Source: DASSQJ01 sp963773655 (GTDB lineage Bacteria; Actinomycetota; Actinomycetes; Actinomycetales; Dermatophilaceae). From it: 64,000 nt of DNA. Below the pieces are notes generated by a model. The model had not been told where the DNA came from and ran no database searches. It was given only the letters and a program-made list of their open reading frames with translations. The position numbers and the translations under genes are program-made. The stretch lies in contig CAVZBX010000003.1 in assembly GCA_963773655.1 (NCBI GenBank), positions 248,001 to 312,000 of the forward strand, in the 5' to 3' direction. Shown here piece by piece: positions 1 to 7,609 of this stretch. The number at the start of each line of letters is the position of its first letter. The first letter of the stretch is position 1.

Positions 1-321
1 GTCGTCGAGCTGGCGCGAGTCCACGGCCTCGCGGTCGGCTCACGCTCGGTGAACACCCTGGCCCGGCTGCACGACGCCCGTGACGGCGGGGCGATCAGCC
101 ACGAGCTCGCCGACGACCTCCGCGACGCCTTCGAGTTCATCGGCTACGTCCGGCTGCGCCACCAGGCCGAGCAGGTGCGCGCGGGTCGACCGGTCGACAA
201 CCGCGTCGCGCCCGACTCCCTGTCGAGCTTCGAGAAGCGGCACCTTCGGGAGGCCTTCGGCATCATCCGCTCCGCGCACCACGCGCTCGGCCAGCGCTAC
301 CCGGTGCGGTTCCTGTCGTGA
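1..321 (+). CDS. Putative nucleotidyltransferase, DUF294-type C-terminal part (partial)
   Basis: The frame is open from the first base, so only the last 106 codons are present and the start lies outside the window. The visible part is a helical domain with regularly spaced charged residues (RLRHQAEQVRAG, then a P-x-SLSSFEKRHLREAF stretch). This matches the substrate-binding C-terminal domain of DUF294/CBS nucleotidyltransferases, relatives of GlnD. Its stop overlaps the start of the DnaQ-like exonuclease by the GTGA quartet, and that gene pair recurs in actinobacteria. Its substrate cannot be told from this fragment. Confidence 0.6.
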   Translation, partial: VVELARVHGLAVGSRSVNTLARLHDARDGGAISHELADDLRDAFEFIGYVRLRHQAEQVRAGRPVDNRVAPDSLSSFEKRHLREAFGIIRSAHHALGQRYPVRFLS

Positions 322-1019
322 GGTGGCCCTGGCGCCGTGGCCCGCAGGCGCGCCGCGAGGCGGCGCTGGGCACGGCCGCCCCGGGGCCGCTGCGCGACTA
401 CCTCTCGGTGCCGTTCCCCGACGACGCGCTGCCGCTGGCCGAGGTGCCACTGCTCGCCCTGGACCTGGAGACCACGGGCCTGGACCTGCGACGCGACCGG
501 GTGCTCTCGGCCGGGTTCGTGCCCGTCGACGGCCTGCGCATCGAGCTCGGCGGCGCCCGCCACCTCCTCGTGCGCGACGAGGGCGGGGTCGGCCAGAGCG
601 CGACCGTGCACGGGCTCACCGACGACGTCGTGGCCGGCGGCGAGCCGCTGGAGGACGTCGTCGCGGCGGTCCTCGAGGCGCTGCGCGGTCGGGCGCTGCT
701 CGCCCACTTCGCCCGGATCGAGGTGGGCTTCCTCGATGCCGTGTGCCGGCGGGTGTGGGGCGCCGGGTTCCCGTGTGTCGTCGTGGACACCCTCGAGCTG
801 GAGCGGCGGGCGCACGCCAACCCGTGGGGCCCGCCCGCGGAGGTGGTCGGGGGGCTGAGGCTCTTCGGGGCCAGGGAGCGGCGCGGGCTTCCCCCGTACA
901 CCGCGCACCACGCGCTCCTCGACGCGCTCGCGTGCGGCGAGCTCTACCTCGCCCAGGCCGCCGACCTCGTGGCGGCCTCCCCGGCACCGAGTCCGACCCT
1001 CCGCCAGGTGGTGGCGTGA
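318..1019 (+). CDS. DnaQ-family 3'-5' exonuclease (DEDD fold)
   Basis: A 233-residue protein starting at a GTG that overlaps the upstream stop (GTGA). It carries the three exonuclease motifs: ExoI LALDLETTGLD around residues 46-56 with the D-x-E metal ligands, ExoII LLAHFARIEVGFLD near 128, and ExoIII YTAHHALLDALA near 193, whose H-x4-D spacing is typical of the DEDDh type. There is no polymerase or other domain, so it is a stand-alone proofreading-like nuclease. The neighbour upstream is a nucleotidyltransferase-like protein, and the two appear to be co-transcribed. Target nucleic acid unknown. Confidence 0.82.
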   Translation: MRWPWRRGPQARREAALGTAAPGPLRDYLSVPFPDDALPLAEVPLLALDLETTGLDLRRDRVLSAGFVPVDGLRIELGGARHLLVRDEGGVGQSATVHGLTDDVVAGGEPLEDVVAAVLEALRGRALLAHFARIEVGFLDAVCRRVWGAGFPCVVVDTLELERRAHANPWGPPAEVVGGLRLFGARERRGLPPYTAHHALLDALACGELYLAQAADLVAASPAPSPTLRQVVA

Positions 1020-1053
1020 GAGTCGGTCGACCGGGTCCCCCGGGTGGGCGTCG

Positions 1054-1221
1054 TCAGTGCAGGGTCGGGCTCGCGGACTGCGCCAGCAGGTAGATCTCGT
1101 GCGTCTCGCGCACGAGGTCGCGGTCGACGGCGCCGTCCCAGCCGCGGCCGTCCCGGCGGCTGGTCCGCAGTCGCGACGCGATGGAGCGGGCCTTGTGGAT
1201 CGAGAGGTGGGGGGTGTTCAT
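1054..1221 (-). CDS. Small conserved-looking hypothetical protein
   Basis: A 55-residue, strongly charged protein (MNTPHLSIHKARSIASRL at the start, then an RRDGRGWDG turn and a VDRDLVRETHEIY helix) with no membrane segment. I chose the ATG at 1221 over an upstream in-frame start because the extra N-terminal residues look random. It faces away from the LysR gene across an 81-bp divergent gap. Family not recognised; a small DNA- or protein-binding role is only a guess. Confidence 0.45.
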   Translation of the reverse strand: MNTPHLSIHKARSIASRLRTSRRDGRGWDGAVDRDLVRETHEIYLLAQSASPTLH

Positions 1222-1235
1222 GCCCCCATCGTGCC

Positions 1236-1254
1236 GTGCACAACTGTTCAGCAC
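1236..1254. promoter_or_regulatory. Possible LysR-type operator (GTGC-N11-GCAC)
   Basis: An interrupted palindrome with arms GTGC and GCAC separated by 11 bases, lying between the small divergent gene and the LysR gene. LysR regulators usually bind T-N11-A dyads in the divergent promoter next to their own gene. The arms are short, so chance is possible. Confidence 0.3.
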
Positions 1255-1290
1255 AACGTGGGTTTACTAACCAGTAATGAAGCGTTGCTG

Positions 1291-1302
1291 TAGCATTGTC
1301 GG
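1291..1302 (+). promoter_or_regulatory. Leaderless -10 element of the LysR gene
   Basis: TAGCAT followed by six bases and then the ATG at 1303. This TANNNT-N6-start spacing puts the transcription start on the A of the start codon. No ribosome-binding site is visible, which agrees with a leaderless transcript. Confidence 0.45.
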
Positions 1303-2222
1303 ATGCTCGAGCCGCACCGCCTGCGCGTGTTCCGGTCGGTCGTCGCCAGCGGGTCGGTGCAGGCGGCCGCCGACAACCTCGGGCTCACCTCGAGCGCGGT
1401 GAGCCAGCACCTGGCCGCGCTCCAGCGCGAGACCGGGCTCACCCTCTTCCAGCGGGCGGGCCGGGGCATCGTCCCCACCGAGGCCGCCCTCGTGCTGGAC
1501 GCGCAGAGCGACGAGGCGATGAGCCAGTGGGGCCGGCTCGAGCAGGTCGTCACCGACCTGCGCGACGGCCGCTCCGGGCGGCTGACCATCGGCTACTTCG
1601 CCTCGGCCGGTTCGGTGTGGATGCCCGCTCTCGTGCGCCGCCTGACCCGCGAGTTCCCGGACCTGGTCCTCGAGCTGGTGCTCAACGAGGTCGAGCAGCG
1701 GGGCTTCACGCCCGACATCGACCTCGTCATCGACCCGCCGGGCGCACCCGTCCGTGCCGGGCACCAGCGGGTCGAGCTGCTCGTCGACCCGTTCGTCGCG
1801 GTGGTGCCGCGCGACCACGAGCTGGCGGAGGCCGGCACCGTCGCGCTCACCGACCTGCGTGGCGAGACGTGGGTGAGCAACGACCATCCCCACTCGATCG
1901 GTCACCGGATCGTCGTCGCCGCCTGCAGCTCGGCCGGACTGCGACCCCGGTTCACCGTGCAGGCCCAGGACCACCACACGGCGATCGCCTTCGTCGCCGC
2001 GGGGGTCGGGGTCTCGGTGATGCCCGGCCTCGCCGCCGCCTACCTGCCGTCGTCGGTGGTGCGCCTGGGGATCTCGCCCCCCGCCCCGGTGCGGCACCTC
2101 GCGGCCCTGGTGCGCACGACGGGCGCGGCCAACCCGGCCGCCGAGCGGGCGCTGGAGATCCTCACCGACGTCATCGCGCACCCGGCCGGTCGCCGCCGGC
2201 GGGGGCCGCCGGCCCCGGGTGA
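1303..2222 (+). CDS. LysR-family transcriptional regulator (end needs a 1-base correction)
   Basis: N-terminal winged helix-turn-helix (residues 1-60, with SGSVQAAADNLGLTSSAVSQHLAAL) followed by a periplasmic-binding-protein-like effector domain (residues about 88-295, from GRLTIGYFASAG onward). As written, the frame has no stop at the expected end and runs on to 2865, antisense to the sigma-factor gene. Adding one G to the G-run at 2201-2205 makes the protein end RRRRGAAGPG-stop at 2222, 306 residues, the usual LysR length. The same added base also ends the convergent gene properly. Target genes and effector unknown. Confidence 0.78.
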
Positions 2223-2976
2223 GGGCCGCCCGCACCCGCTCGGCGAGCGCCTCCGGCACGACCGAGTCGGGGTCGCGGAGCCGGCCGACCGCGGCGCTGA
2301 CCCCCACGATGCCCGCGTAGAGCCCGGGACAGGTGGGGCAGCCGGCGAGGTGCTCCTCGAGGAGGGTGCGCTCGCGCACGGGCAGCTCGCCGTCGAGGTA
2401 GTCGCCGACCCGCGCGCGGGCCTCCCAGCAGCGCATCGGGACTCCCTCCATCGCGGCGCGGCGCTCTTCGTCCTCGGCGAGCAGGCTCACGAGCAGCGCG
2501 CGCCCCCGGCGCAGCCGCTGCTTGGCGGCCGGGACGCCGATGCCGTGCACCTCGGCGACCTCCCGCGAGGTCATCCCCTCGAGGTCGTGGAGCAGGACGG
2601 CCGAGCGGAGGATGACGGGCACGTGGACCAGCGCCTCGCGCAGCCGTTCGCGGACCTCGGCGCGGCCGAGGACGACGTCGGGGTCCACGGTGTAGGCGTC
2701 GTCGCGCCACGCCGCCTCGACCGCGTCGAGCAGGGCGCCGTCGTCGGTGGGCTCCGGGGCCCGACGCCGCATGGTGTCGAGGAAGCGCCGGTGCATCACG
2801 GTGTGCAGCCACGTGGAGACGGCGCTGTCGCCCCGGAACCCGTCGCCGCGCTCGAGGGCCCGTAGGACGGTGTCCTGGACGAGGTCCTCGGCGTCGGCGG
2901 GGTCACGGGTCAGCCAGGTGGCGTAGCGCAGCAGCCCGGGGAGGGCGGCGGTCAGCGCGTCCTCGTCGATGGCCAT
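2171..2976 (-). CDS. ECF-type sigma factor fused to a zinc-finger anti-sigma-like domain
   Basis: Residues 1-90 form sigma region 2 (LLRYATWLTRDPADAEDLVQ and a WLHTVMHRRFLDTMRRR helix). Residues about 115-165 form region 4 with the GMTSREVAEVHGIGVPAAKQ helix-turn-helix. The same frame continues without a stop into a zf-HC2 domain (about 178-225: a Cys, then H-LAG-C-PT-C). Zf-HC2 domains normally sit in separate anti-sigma proteins, so here regulator and regulated part may be one polypeptide. As written the frame runs on beneath the LysR gene to 1267. One added base near 2201-2205 gives a stop at 2171 and 268 residues. A short leader is absent, and TAGCAT lies six bases before the ATG. Confidence 0.75.
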
Positions 2977-2988
2977 GCGGCGATGCTA
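2977..2988 (-). promoter_or_regulatory. Leaderless -10 element of the sigma-factor gene
   Basis: Read on the minus strand, TAGCAT is followed by six bases and the ATG at 2976. This is the same arrangement and the same hexamer as in front of the LysR gene at the other end of this convergent pair. Confidence 0.45.
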
Positions 2989-3006
2989 GGGCCGGTGGCT
3001 CAGCGC

Positions 3007-3207
3007 TCAGCGGGCGGAGGTGCTCATCCCGAGGACGCGGTAGAGCGGGCAGAAGCGCACGACCGCGGTGACCGCCAGCACGGCGGCGACGACGACGAGC
3101 ACGATGCCGAGGGCGCTGCTGAAGCCCGCGAGGTACGCGGCGACGACGGCGAGCACGGCGAGGACGAGGCGGACGGCGCGGTCGGTGGCGCCGACGTTGG
3201 CGGTCAT
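3007..3207 (-). CDS. DUF2892 (YgaP-like) small membrane protein
   Basis: A 66-residue protein opening MTANVGATDRAVRLVLA and closing RFCPLYRVLGMSTSAR, both characteristic of the DUF2892 family. Two hydrophobic segments (about 11-29 and 31-50) form a helical hairpin. The single Cys in RFCPLYR is typical of the family. In YgaP this fold anchors a rhodanese; here it stands alone. A ribosome-binding site (GAAGGAGAC) precedes the ATG. Role unknown, possibly linked to sulfur or redox handling. Confidence 0.8.
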   Translation of the reverse strand: MTANVGATDRAVRLVLAVLAVVAAYLAGFSSALGIVLVVVAAVLAVTAVVRFCPLYRVLGMSTSAR

Positions 3208-3335
3208 GGTGGGTCTCCTTCGAGGAGCGGTGGTGGCCCCGGCGGGGCCCGGTCACCTCCTTGGACGCGCGGGCACGCGGAAGGGATACATCGAGCGCTA
3301 GCCTGCCCTCGGCCCCCGTCGACGAGGAGACCCCC

Positions 3336-4042
3336 ATGAGATCCGAGATCCTCTACGCCCCGGCGTTCGCGACCGCCCGGCTGACGCTCTCCGCGGGCGA
3401 GACCGTCCGCGCGGAGGCCGGTGCGATGGTGGCGATGTCGTCCGGCATCGACCTGCAGACGTCGACCCAGGGCGGGGTGATGAAGGGCCTGCGCCGGGCG
3501 GTGCTCGGCGGCGAGTCGTTCTTCATGAACACCTTCACCGCCCAGCACGACGGCGTCCAGCTCTTCGTGGCGCCGCCGCTCCCCGGTGACGTGGTGGCGT
3601 GGCCGATCAGCGGGTCGCTCTTCGTGCAGTCGGGCTCGTTCCTCGCGTCGAGCGCCGGCATCGAGGTCGACACCTCGTGGGGAGGGGCCCGGACCTTCTT
3701 CAGCCGCGAGGGCCTGTTCATCCTCCGGATCAGCGGCCAGGGCGACGTCGTGCTGTCGAGCTACGGCGCGATCCACGCCGTCGACCTGGAGCCCGGGCAG
3801 ACGTTCACGGTCGACACCGGCCACATGGTCGCGTGGACCGAGGGAGTCGGCTACGCGGTGCGCAAGGTCGGCTCGTGGAAGTCGACGTTCTTCTCGGGGG
3901 AGGGGCTGGTCTGCGACCTCACCGGTCCTGGCCGGATCTACCTCCAGACGCGCAGCCAGGACGCGTTCCTCGGCTGGCTCATCCCCAAGCTGCCGAAGCC
4001 GTCGAACGGCGGCGGGGAGGAGGCTTCGGCTTCGGCGACTGA
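3336..4042 (+). CDS. AIM24/TIGR00266-family protein (end needs a 1-base correction)
   Basis: A beta-rich protein opening MRSEILYAPAFATARLTLSAGE, with AEAGAMVAMSSGI, GESFFMNTF, GDVVLSSYGAIHAVDL and VDTGHMVAWTEGV, all standard for this family, which is named for a mitochondrial protein and has no proven enzymatic role in bacteria. The ATG at 3336 follows a GACGAGGAGA ribosome-binding site. As written the frame is open to 4664. Adding one G in the GGGG run at 4015-4018 gives a glycine-rich tail (GGGGGGFGFGD) and a stop at 4042, about 235 residues, the usual length. It faces away from the DUF2892 gene. Confidence 0.72.
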
Positions 4043-4184
4043 GCGCGGTCCCGCCGACGGACGCGGTCGACATCCGCCGACGTCACGCACGTCCATGACG
4101 CGAGGCAGGAGCTCCGGACCGGAGGAACCGGGGTCATGGCCCGGTTCGTCCGGGCGGGCCGGGTGGGGCCATCGCCGCCGCTGC

Positions 4185-4394
4185 TCAGGGCTTGTCGGCC
4201 CAGTACAGGGCGCGGGCGGGGCAGAAGCGGATGGCGGTCTCGCCCTCCTCGAGCGGGACGTACGGCTCGTCGACCACGGGGTAGCCGTGCTCGTCGAGCC
4301 GGAAGCGCCCCTCGAGCAGGGTCGCGCAGATGCCGTGGCCGGTGCACGCGATGCGGTCGATCCGCAGCTCCTCGGTGTCAGTGGCGGTACGCAC
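4185..4394 (-). CDS. Small ferredoxin of the 3Fe-4S / atypical CxxHxxC type
   Basis: A 69-residue ferredoxin starting at a GTG with an AGGAG site eight bases upstream. The cluster motif reads C-TGH-GI-C near residues 17-23, with a later C-P in RFCPARAL. In 4Fe-4S ferredoxins of this family the middle position is Cys; here it is His, as in many actinobacterial ferredoxins that serve cytochromes P450 and carry 3Fe-4S or an unusual cluster. It overlaps the end of the NuoF-like gene by 17 bp and is the last gene of the operon. It is probably the electron acceptor or donor of that flavoprotein. Confidence 0.8.
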   Translation of the reverse strand: MRTATDTEELRIDRIACTGHGICATLLEGRFRLDEHGYPVVDEPYVPLEEGETAIRFCPARALYWADKP

Positions 4395-5502
4395 GTCGGG
4401 TGCTCCTCTCGGTCGGGCAGCCGCCGGCGGCGTGGGCGGCGAGGTGGGGCTCGAGCACGCGCAGCGCGCTCGCCGCGAAGCGGCCGACGCCGTCGGGGAA
4501 CCGGCAGGCGCCGCGGTTCGGCAGCAGCCCGGCCGACGCCCGCACCTCCCGCATCCCCTGGTGGGTCGGCGTCTCGACGAGCCTGCGCCAGGCCTCCGCC
4601 ACCGAGGGCACCCCGAACATGCAGGGGCCGCACTGCCCCGCGGTCTCGCCCGCCGCGTAGGTGAGGAAGCTCGTGACGACGCCGAGCGGGCAGCGCTGCG
4701 GGTCGAGGACGTCGACGACGCCCGGGCCCACCGCCCCGCCGTACCGCGAGAGGTCCGGTGTCGACCAGGTGGCGCCGTGGGCCTCGTCGGCGGTGAGCAG
4801 CACGCCGCCGAGGCCGCCGACGACCACGTGCTCCCGACCCGGCACCGGGCGGCAGGCGGCGAGCAGGTCCGCGAGGGGCACGCCGGCCTGGGTGTCGACC
4901 ACGCCCGGCCGGGCCACCGCGCCGGTGAGGGAGACCAGGCGCGGGCCCGGCTCCTGCGCGGTGCCGAGCGAGCGGAACCACGCCGGTCCCCGGTCGACGA
5001 CCTGCGCGATGCGCCACACGGTCTCGGCGTTGAGGACGACGGTCGCGGGTACCCGGGCACCGGTCTGGTCCCGGCCGCCCATGACGAACGGCCGGCGCTT
5101 GGTCATCGGGCGGGCCAGCCCCCCGTTGGCAACCGACACCAGCGAGGTCTCCTCGGACGAGACGTACCGGTCCGGCACCTCGAGGACGTCGAGGCCGGCG
5201 CGTTCCAGGGTGGCCGCGGTCATCGAGCCCCGGTGTGCCGCGAACCGGACCCGGGGCCGCCGACGCCGGCCGCCGCCGGAGACGAGGCGGGCGCCGTCGA
5301 CCAGCTCGTCGAGGTGGCGTTCCACGACGTACCCGTCCTTGACCGCACCGACCTCGCCGTCGCACGCGTTGACGATGAGGTGGGCGCCGTGCTCGTGGGC
5401 GGCCCGGACCTTGACGGCCGTGCTGAAGGCAGCACCGCCTCGACCGGTGAGCCCGGCCCGGTCGAGGAGGCCGACGAGGTCGGTCGTGGCGGTGCTGCTC
5501 AT
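4378..5502 (-). CDS. NuoF-like SLBB flavoprotein (FMN and 4Fe-4S)
   Basis: A 374-residue relative of the NADH-binding subunit of complex I. GLTGRGGAAFSTAVK near residue 16 is the FMN/NAD-binding glycine-rich loop, followed by a NACDGEVGAVKD acidic loop, VLNAETVWRIAQ and an SLBB segment. The C-terminal iron-sulfur region has CGPC (GQCGPCMFG) and GACRFPDGVGRF. It lacks NuoE and NuoG partners, so it is not part of a complex I operon. It starts with ATGA overlapping the stop of the cytochrome gene. Likely role: moving electrons between NAD(P)H, the ferredoxin and the membrane cytochrome. Confidence 0.8.
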   Translation of the reverse strand: MSSTATTDLVGLLDRAGLTGRGGAAFSTAVKVRAAHEHGAHLIVNACDGEVGAVKDGYVVERHLDELVDGARLVSGGGRRRRPRVRFAAHRGSMTAATLERAGLDVLEVPDRYVSSEETSLVSVANGGLARPMTKRRPFVMGGRDQTGARVPATVVLNAETVWRIAQVVDRGPAWFRSLGTAQEPGPRLVSLTGAVARPGVVDTQAGVPLADLLAACRPVPGREHVVVGGLGGVLLTADEAHGATWSTPDLSRYGGAVGPGVVDVLDPQRCPLGVVTSFLTYAAGETAGQCGPCMFGVPSVAEAWRRLVETPTHQGMREVRASAGLLPNRGACRFPDGVGRFAASALRVLEPHLAAHAAGGCPTERSTRRAYRH

Positions 5503-6065
5503 GACCACTCCTGTTCGAGGACGACGTCGCGGCGGGCGCGGTCGTGGTGGGGGAGGGCGAGCAGCCGCCAGAGGACGGCGCCCACCCCGACGACGCCGCA
5601 CAGCATCGTGGTGCCGAGGAGCAGCATCGCGTCGGAGGTGCCGAGCACGATCCCGTGGGCCAGGGCCATCGGCCACAGGGCGTAGGCGGCGTAGTGGACC
5701 ACCCGCCAGGCGCGCTCGGGCAGCCGGTGGCGCCACCACGAGGTGACGAGCACCGCGACGAGGACGTCGACCGCCAACGTCCCCAGCCCGACCCAGAAGG
5801 TCTCGTACCCGCTCGAGAACGGCAGCAGGACCGCGAGCGCGCTGAGGTCGACGAAGCCGTCGACGACGGCGGTGACGACGTGCGTCACCAGGAACACGAC
5901 CATCCCGAGCGAGAGCCAGCGGTGCACCGCCATGACGACGGTGGCGTGCTCGCCGTGGGGGCGGCGGCGGCCGGAGACGAGGACGCCGAGGACGACCACC
6001 GCGGTCAGCAGGACGATGCTCGCGACGCCGGTCGCGCGGGAGAGGTACCAGAGGCTCGAACCCAT
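5499..6065 (-). CDS. Ferric-reductase-like transmembrane cytochrome domain protein
   Basis: 188 residues, about six membrane helices, opening MGSSLWYLSRATGVASIVLL. Two histidine pairs suited to heme b ligation are visible: H in AVHRWLSLG and in FLVTHVVTAV, and H in RVVHYAAYA and MALAHGIVLG. It has only the heme membrane domain and no cytosolic FAD/NAD domain, so electrons must come from a separate protein, plausibly the NuoF-like flavoprotein encoded directly downstream. Its start overlaps the ApbE stop by one base (TGATG), showing tight translational coupling. Confidence 0.78.
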   Translation of the reverse strand: MGSSLWYLSRATGVASIVLLTAVVVLGVLVSGRRRPHGEHATVVMAVHRWLSLGMVVFLVTHVVTAVVDGFVDLSALAVLLPFSSGYETFWVGLGTLAVDVLVAVLVTSWWRHRLPERAWRVVHYAAYALWPMALAHGIVLGTSDAMLLLGTTMLCGVVGVGAVLWRLLALPHHDRARRDVVLEQEWS

Positions 6066-7021
6066 CAGAGGTCCTCCCCCGGACCGGGCCAGCCCGCCGT
6101 CGTGACGACGCCACCGGGGGCGTGGAGACGGGCCGGGATGCCGTTGGTCTCCAACCAGGCGGGCGCATCCGGGCCGAGGACGACGGCGGCGGTCGAGGCG
6201 GCGTTGGCCTCGAGCGCGTTGGCGGCGACACAGGTCACCTGGTGCCACGTCGCGGCGGCGGTGCGGCCGGTACGGGGGTCGATGATGTGGTGGCGCGTGC
6301 CGCCGTCCGCCGTGGCCCACGTGCGGTGACGCGTCGAGCTCGTCGCGATGGCCTGACGGGAGGAGAGCGTCACCACCTGGACCTCGCAGCCCGCGGCGTC
6401 CTCCACGCCCACCTGCCACCCGGAGACGGGGGCCCGGCCGGCCAGGGCGATGTCTCCGCCGAGGTTGACGAGGAACCCGCCGGGGAGGGAGGCGGCCAGC
6501 CGCTCGGCGACGACGTCGGCGGCGTGCGCCTTGGCGCTGGAGCCGAGGTCGAGCAGGCAGCCGGCCGGCACCTCCACCCGGTCGGTGACCGGGTCGATGG
6601 TGACGCTGCGCCACCCGGGCGCCGGTCCGGGGCCGGGTGTGGCCGGGCGCGGAGGCCGGCCACGGACGACGTCGAGGTCGTCGTCATAGCCGCTGCCCGC
6701 GACCGCGCGACCGACGGTCGGGTCGACCAGACCGTCGGTGAGGCGCGCGGCCCGGAGGGCGGCCCTGAGGCTGCCCGCGAAGGTGGGGGAGACGCGGGCG
6801 GAGGCGGGTCCGCGCTCGGCCGCTCCAGCGAGGCGGCGCAGCTCGGAGTCGGGCCGGAAGCGGGAGACGGCGAGGTCGAGGGCCGCGAGGTGCTCGTGGA
6901 CGGTCGCGGCCGCCTCGTCGAGCACGCCGGGCACGGTGACGACGAGGCGGATCGTCGTGCCGATGGCCCGGAAGCTCGTTGCCGCCGTCCGGGCGTGGGT
7001 CGGGGCTGTCGGGGGTGTCAC
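6065..7021 (-). CDS. apbE: FAD:protein FMN transferase (ApbE)
   Basis: ApbE attaches FMN through a phosphoester to Ser/Thr of exported proteins. Family hallmarks are present: FRAIGTTIRLVV at the N-terminus, LDLGSSAKAHAADVVAE (metal and FAD site), FLVNLGGDIAL, and the C-terminal IATSS and HHIIDPRTGRTA. I prefer the GTG at 7021 (about 318 residues). The frame is open to 7141, but the extra residues are Arg/Pro-rich and overlap the tiny gene at 7026-7157, which ends four bases before this GTG. No acceptor with an S/T-G-A-T type motif is evident in the operon. Confidence 0.82.
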   Translation of the reverse strand: MTPPTAPTHARTAATSFRAIGTTIRLVVTVPGVLDEAAATVHEHLAALDLAVSRFRPDSELRRLAGAAERGPASARVSPTFAGSLRAALRAARLTDGLVDPTVGRAVAGSGYDDDLDVVRGRPPRPATPGPGPAPGWRSVTIDPVTDRVEVPAGCLLDLGSSAKAHAADVVAERLAASLPGGFLVNLGGDIALAGRAPVSGWQVGVEDAAGCEVQVVTLSSRQAIATSSTRHRTWATADGGTRHHIIDPRTGRTAAATWHQVTCVAANALEANAASTAAVVLGPDAPAWLETNGIPARLHAPGGVVTTAGWPGPGEDL

Positions 7022-7025
7022 GCCG

Positions 7026-7157
7026 TCACGACCCCTGGGTGCGCGACTGGGCGGAGGTACCCGACGCGTCCAGGCCGCCGGTGGCCGGGGCTGCGGCCGC
7101 GCCGGCGCCGGCCGTCCAGGTCTTCGCGCGCCGCAGGGCACGGGGGCTGCCGGTCAT
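7026..7157 (-). CDS. Tiny 43-residue protein, paralog of the next small gene
   Basis: ATG at 7157 follows CGGAGACGAC, a good ribosome-binding site, and the TGA lies four bases before the ApbE GTG. The protein is basic at the N-terminus (SPRALRRAKTW), has a short Ala/Gly stretch and ends SAQSRTQGS. The 89-residue protein just upstream has the related start ARALSTARTVTV and end GAQTRTHGS. This resemblance of both ends supports a real gene and a duplication. Function unknown; the position suggests a part of the flavin electron-transfer system. Confidence 0.5.
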   Translation of the reverse strand: MTGSPRALRRAKTWTAGAGAAAAPATGGLDASGTSAQSRTQGS

Positions 7158-7271
7158 CGTCGTCTCCGTCCGGGGTCGGGGGTCGTTCACCCGTCAACCA
7201 TCACGGGGGAGGCTGTGTCGGTGCTGTGGCCCGCGGAAGGAGTCGCTGGACGTCTCGTGCGCGGTCCGCGC

Positions 7272-7541
7272 TCAGGACCCGTGGGTGCGGGTCTGCGCGC
7301 CCCCGCCCCCGGCTCCCGGGGGCTGCACGAGGCCGAACCCCGAGAAGCCGAGCACACCGCCGTCCTCCCGCTGCCGGGGCTCGGCCTGCTGCGGGGTGCG
7401 CGACGACGGGCTCACCCCTGCGGCGCCCGCCGTCGCGCGGTCCGTGGCGAGGTGGACACCGAGGGTGGCGGTGCCGAGGGCGGTGGCGGCGAGTGCCGCC
7501 ACCGTCACCGTGCGTGCGGTGCTCAGGGCTCGGGCGGGCAT
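7272..7541 (-). CDS. Small membrane-anchored protein of the ApbE operon
   Basis: 89 residues, starting after a GGAGGCGCC ribosome-binding site. A basic N-terminus is followed by one hydrophobic segment (about 11-31), then a polar, Gln/Arg-rich stretch and a glycine-rich tail ending GAQTRTHGS. This is consistent with a single-pass protein whose tail is outside the membrane. No FMN-binding domain is recognisable and no clear flavinylation motif is seen. It is the first gene of the run leading to ApbE. Family not recognised. Confidence 0.6.
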   Translation of the reverse strand: MPARALSTARTVTVAALAATALGTATLGVHLATDRATAGAAGVSPSSRTPQQAEPRQREDGGVLGFSGFGLVQPPGAGGGGAQTRTHGS

Positions 7542-7609
7542 GGCGCCTCCTTCGGTGGGAGACCTCCCAGCGAACGCCGTCGGCCTGTGGCGAGCCTGTC
7601 CCCGGCCTG

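Noticed and set aside
1267..2865. Deliberate 1.5-kb antisense overlap of LysR and sigma genes
   Set aside because: A single missing base explains both lost stops, and the extra residues of both proteins look random.
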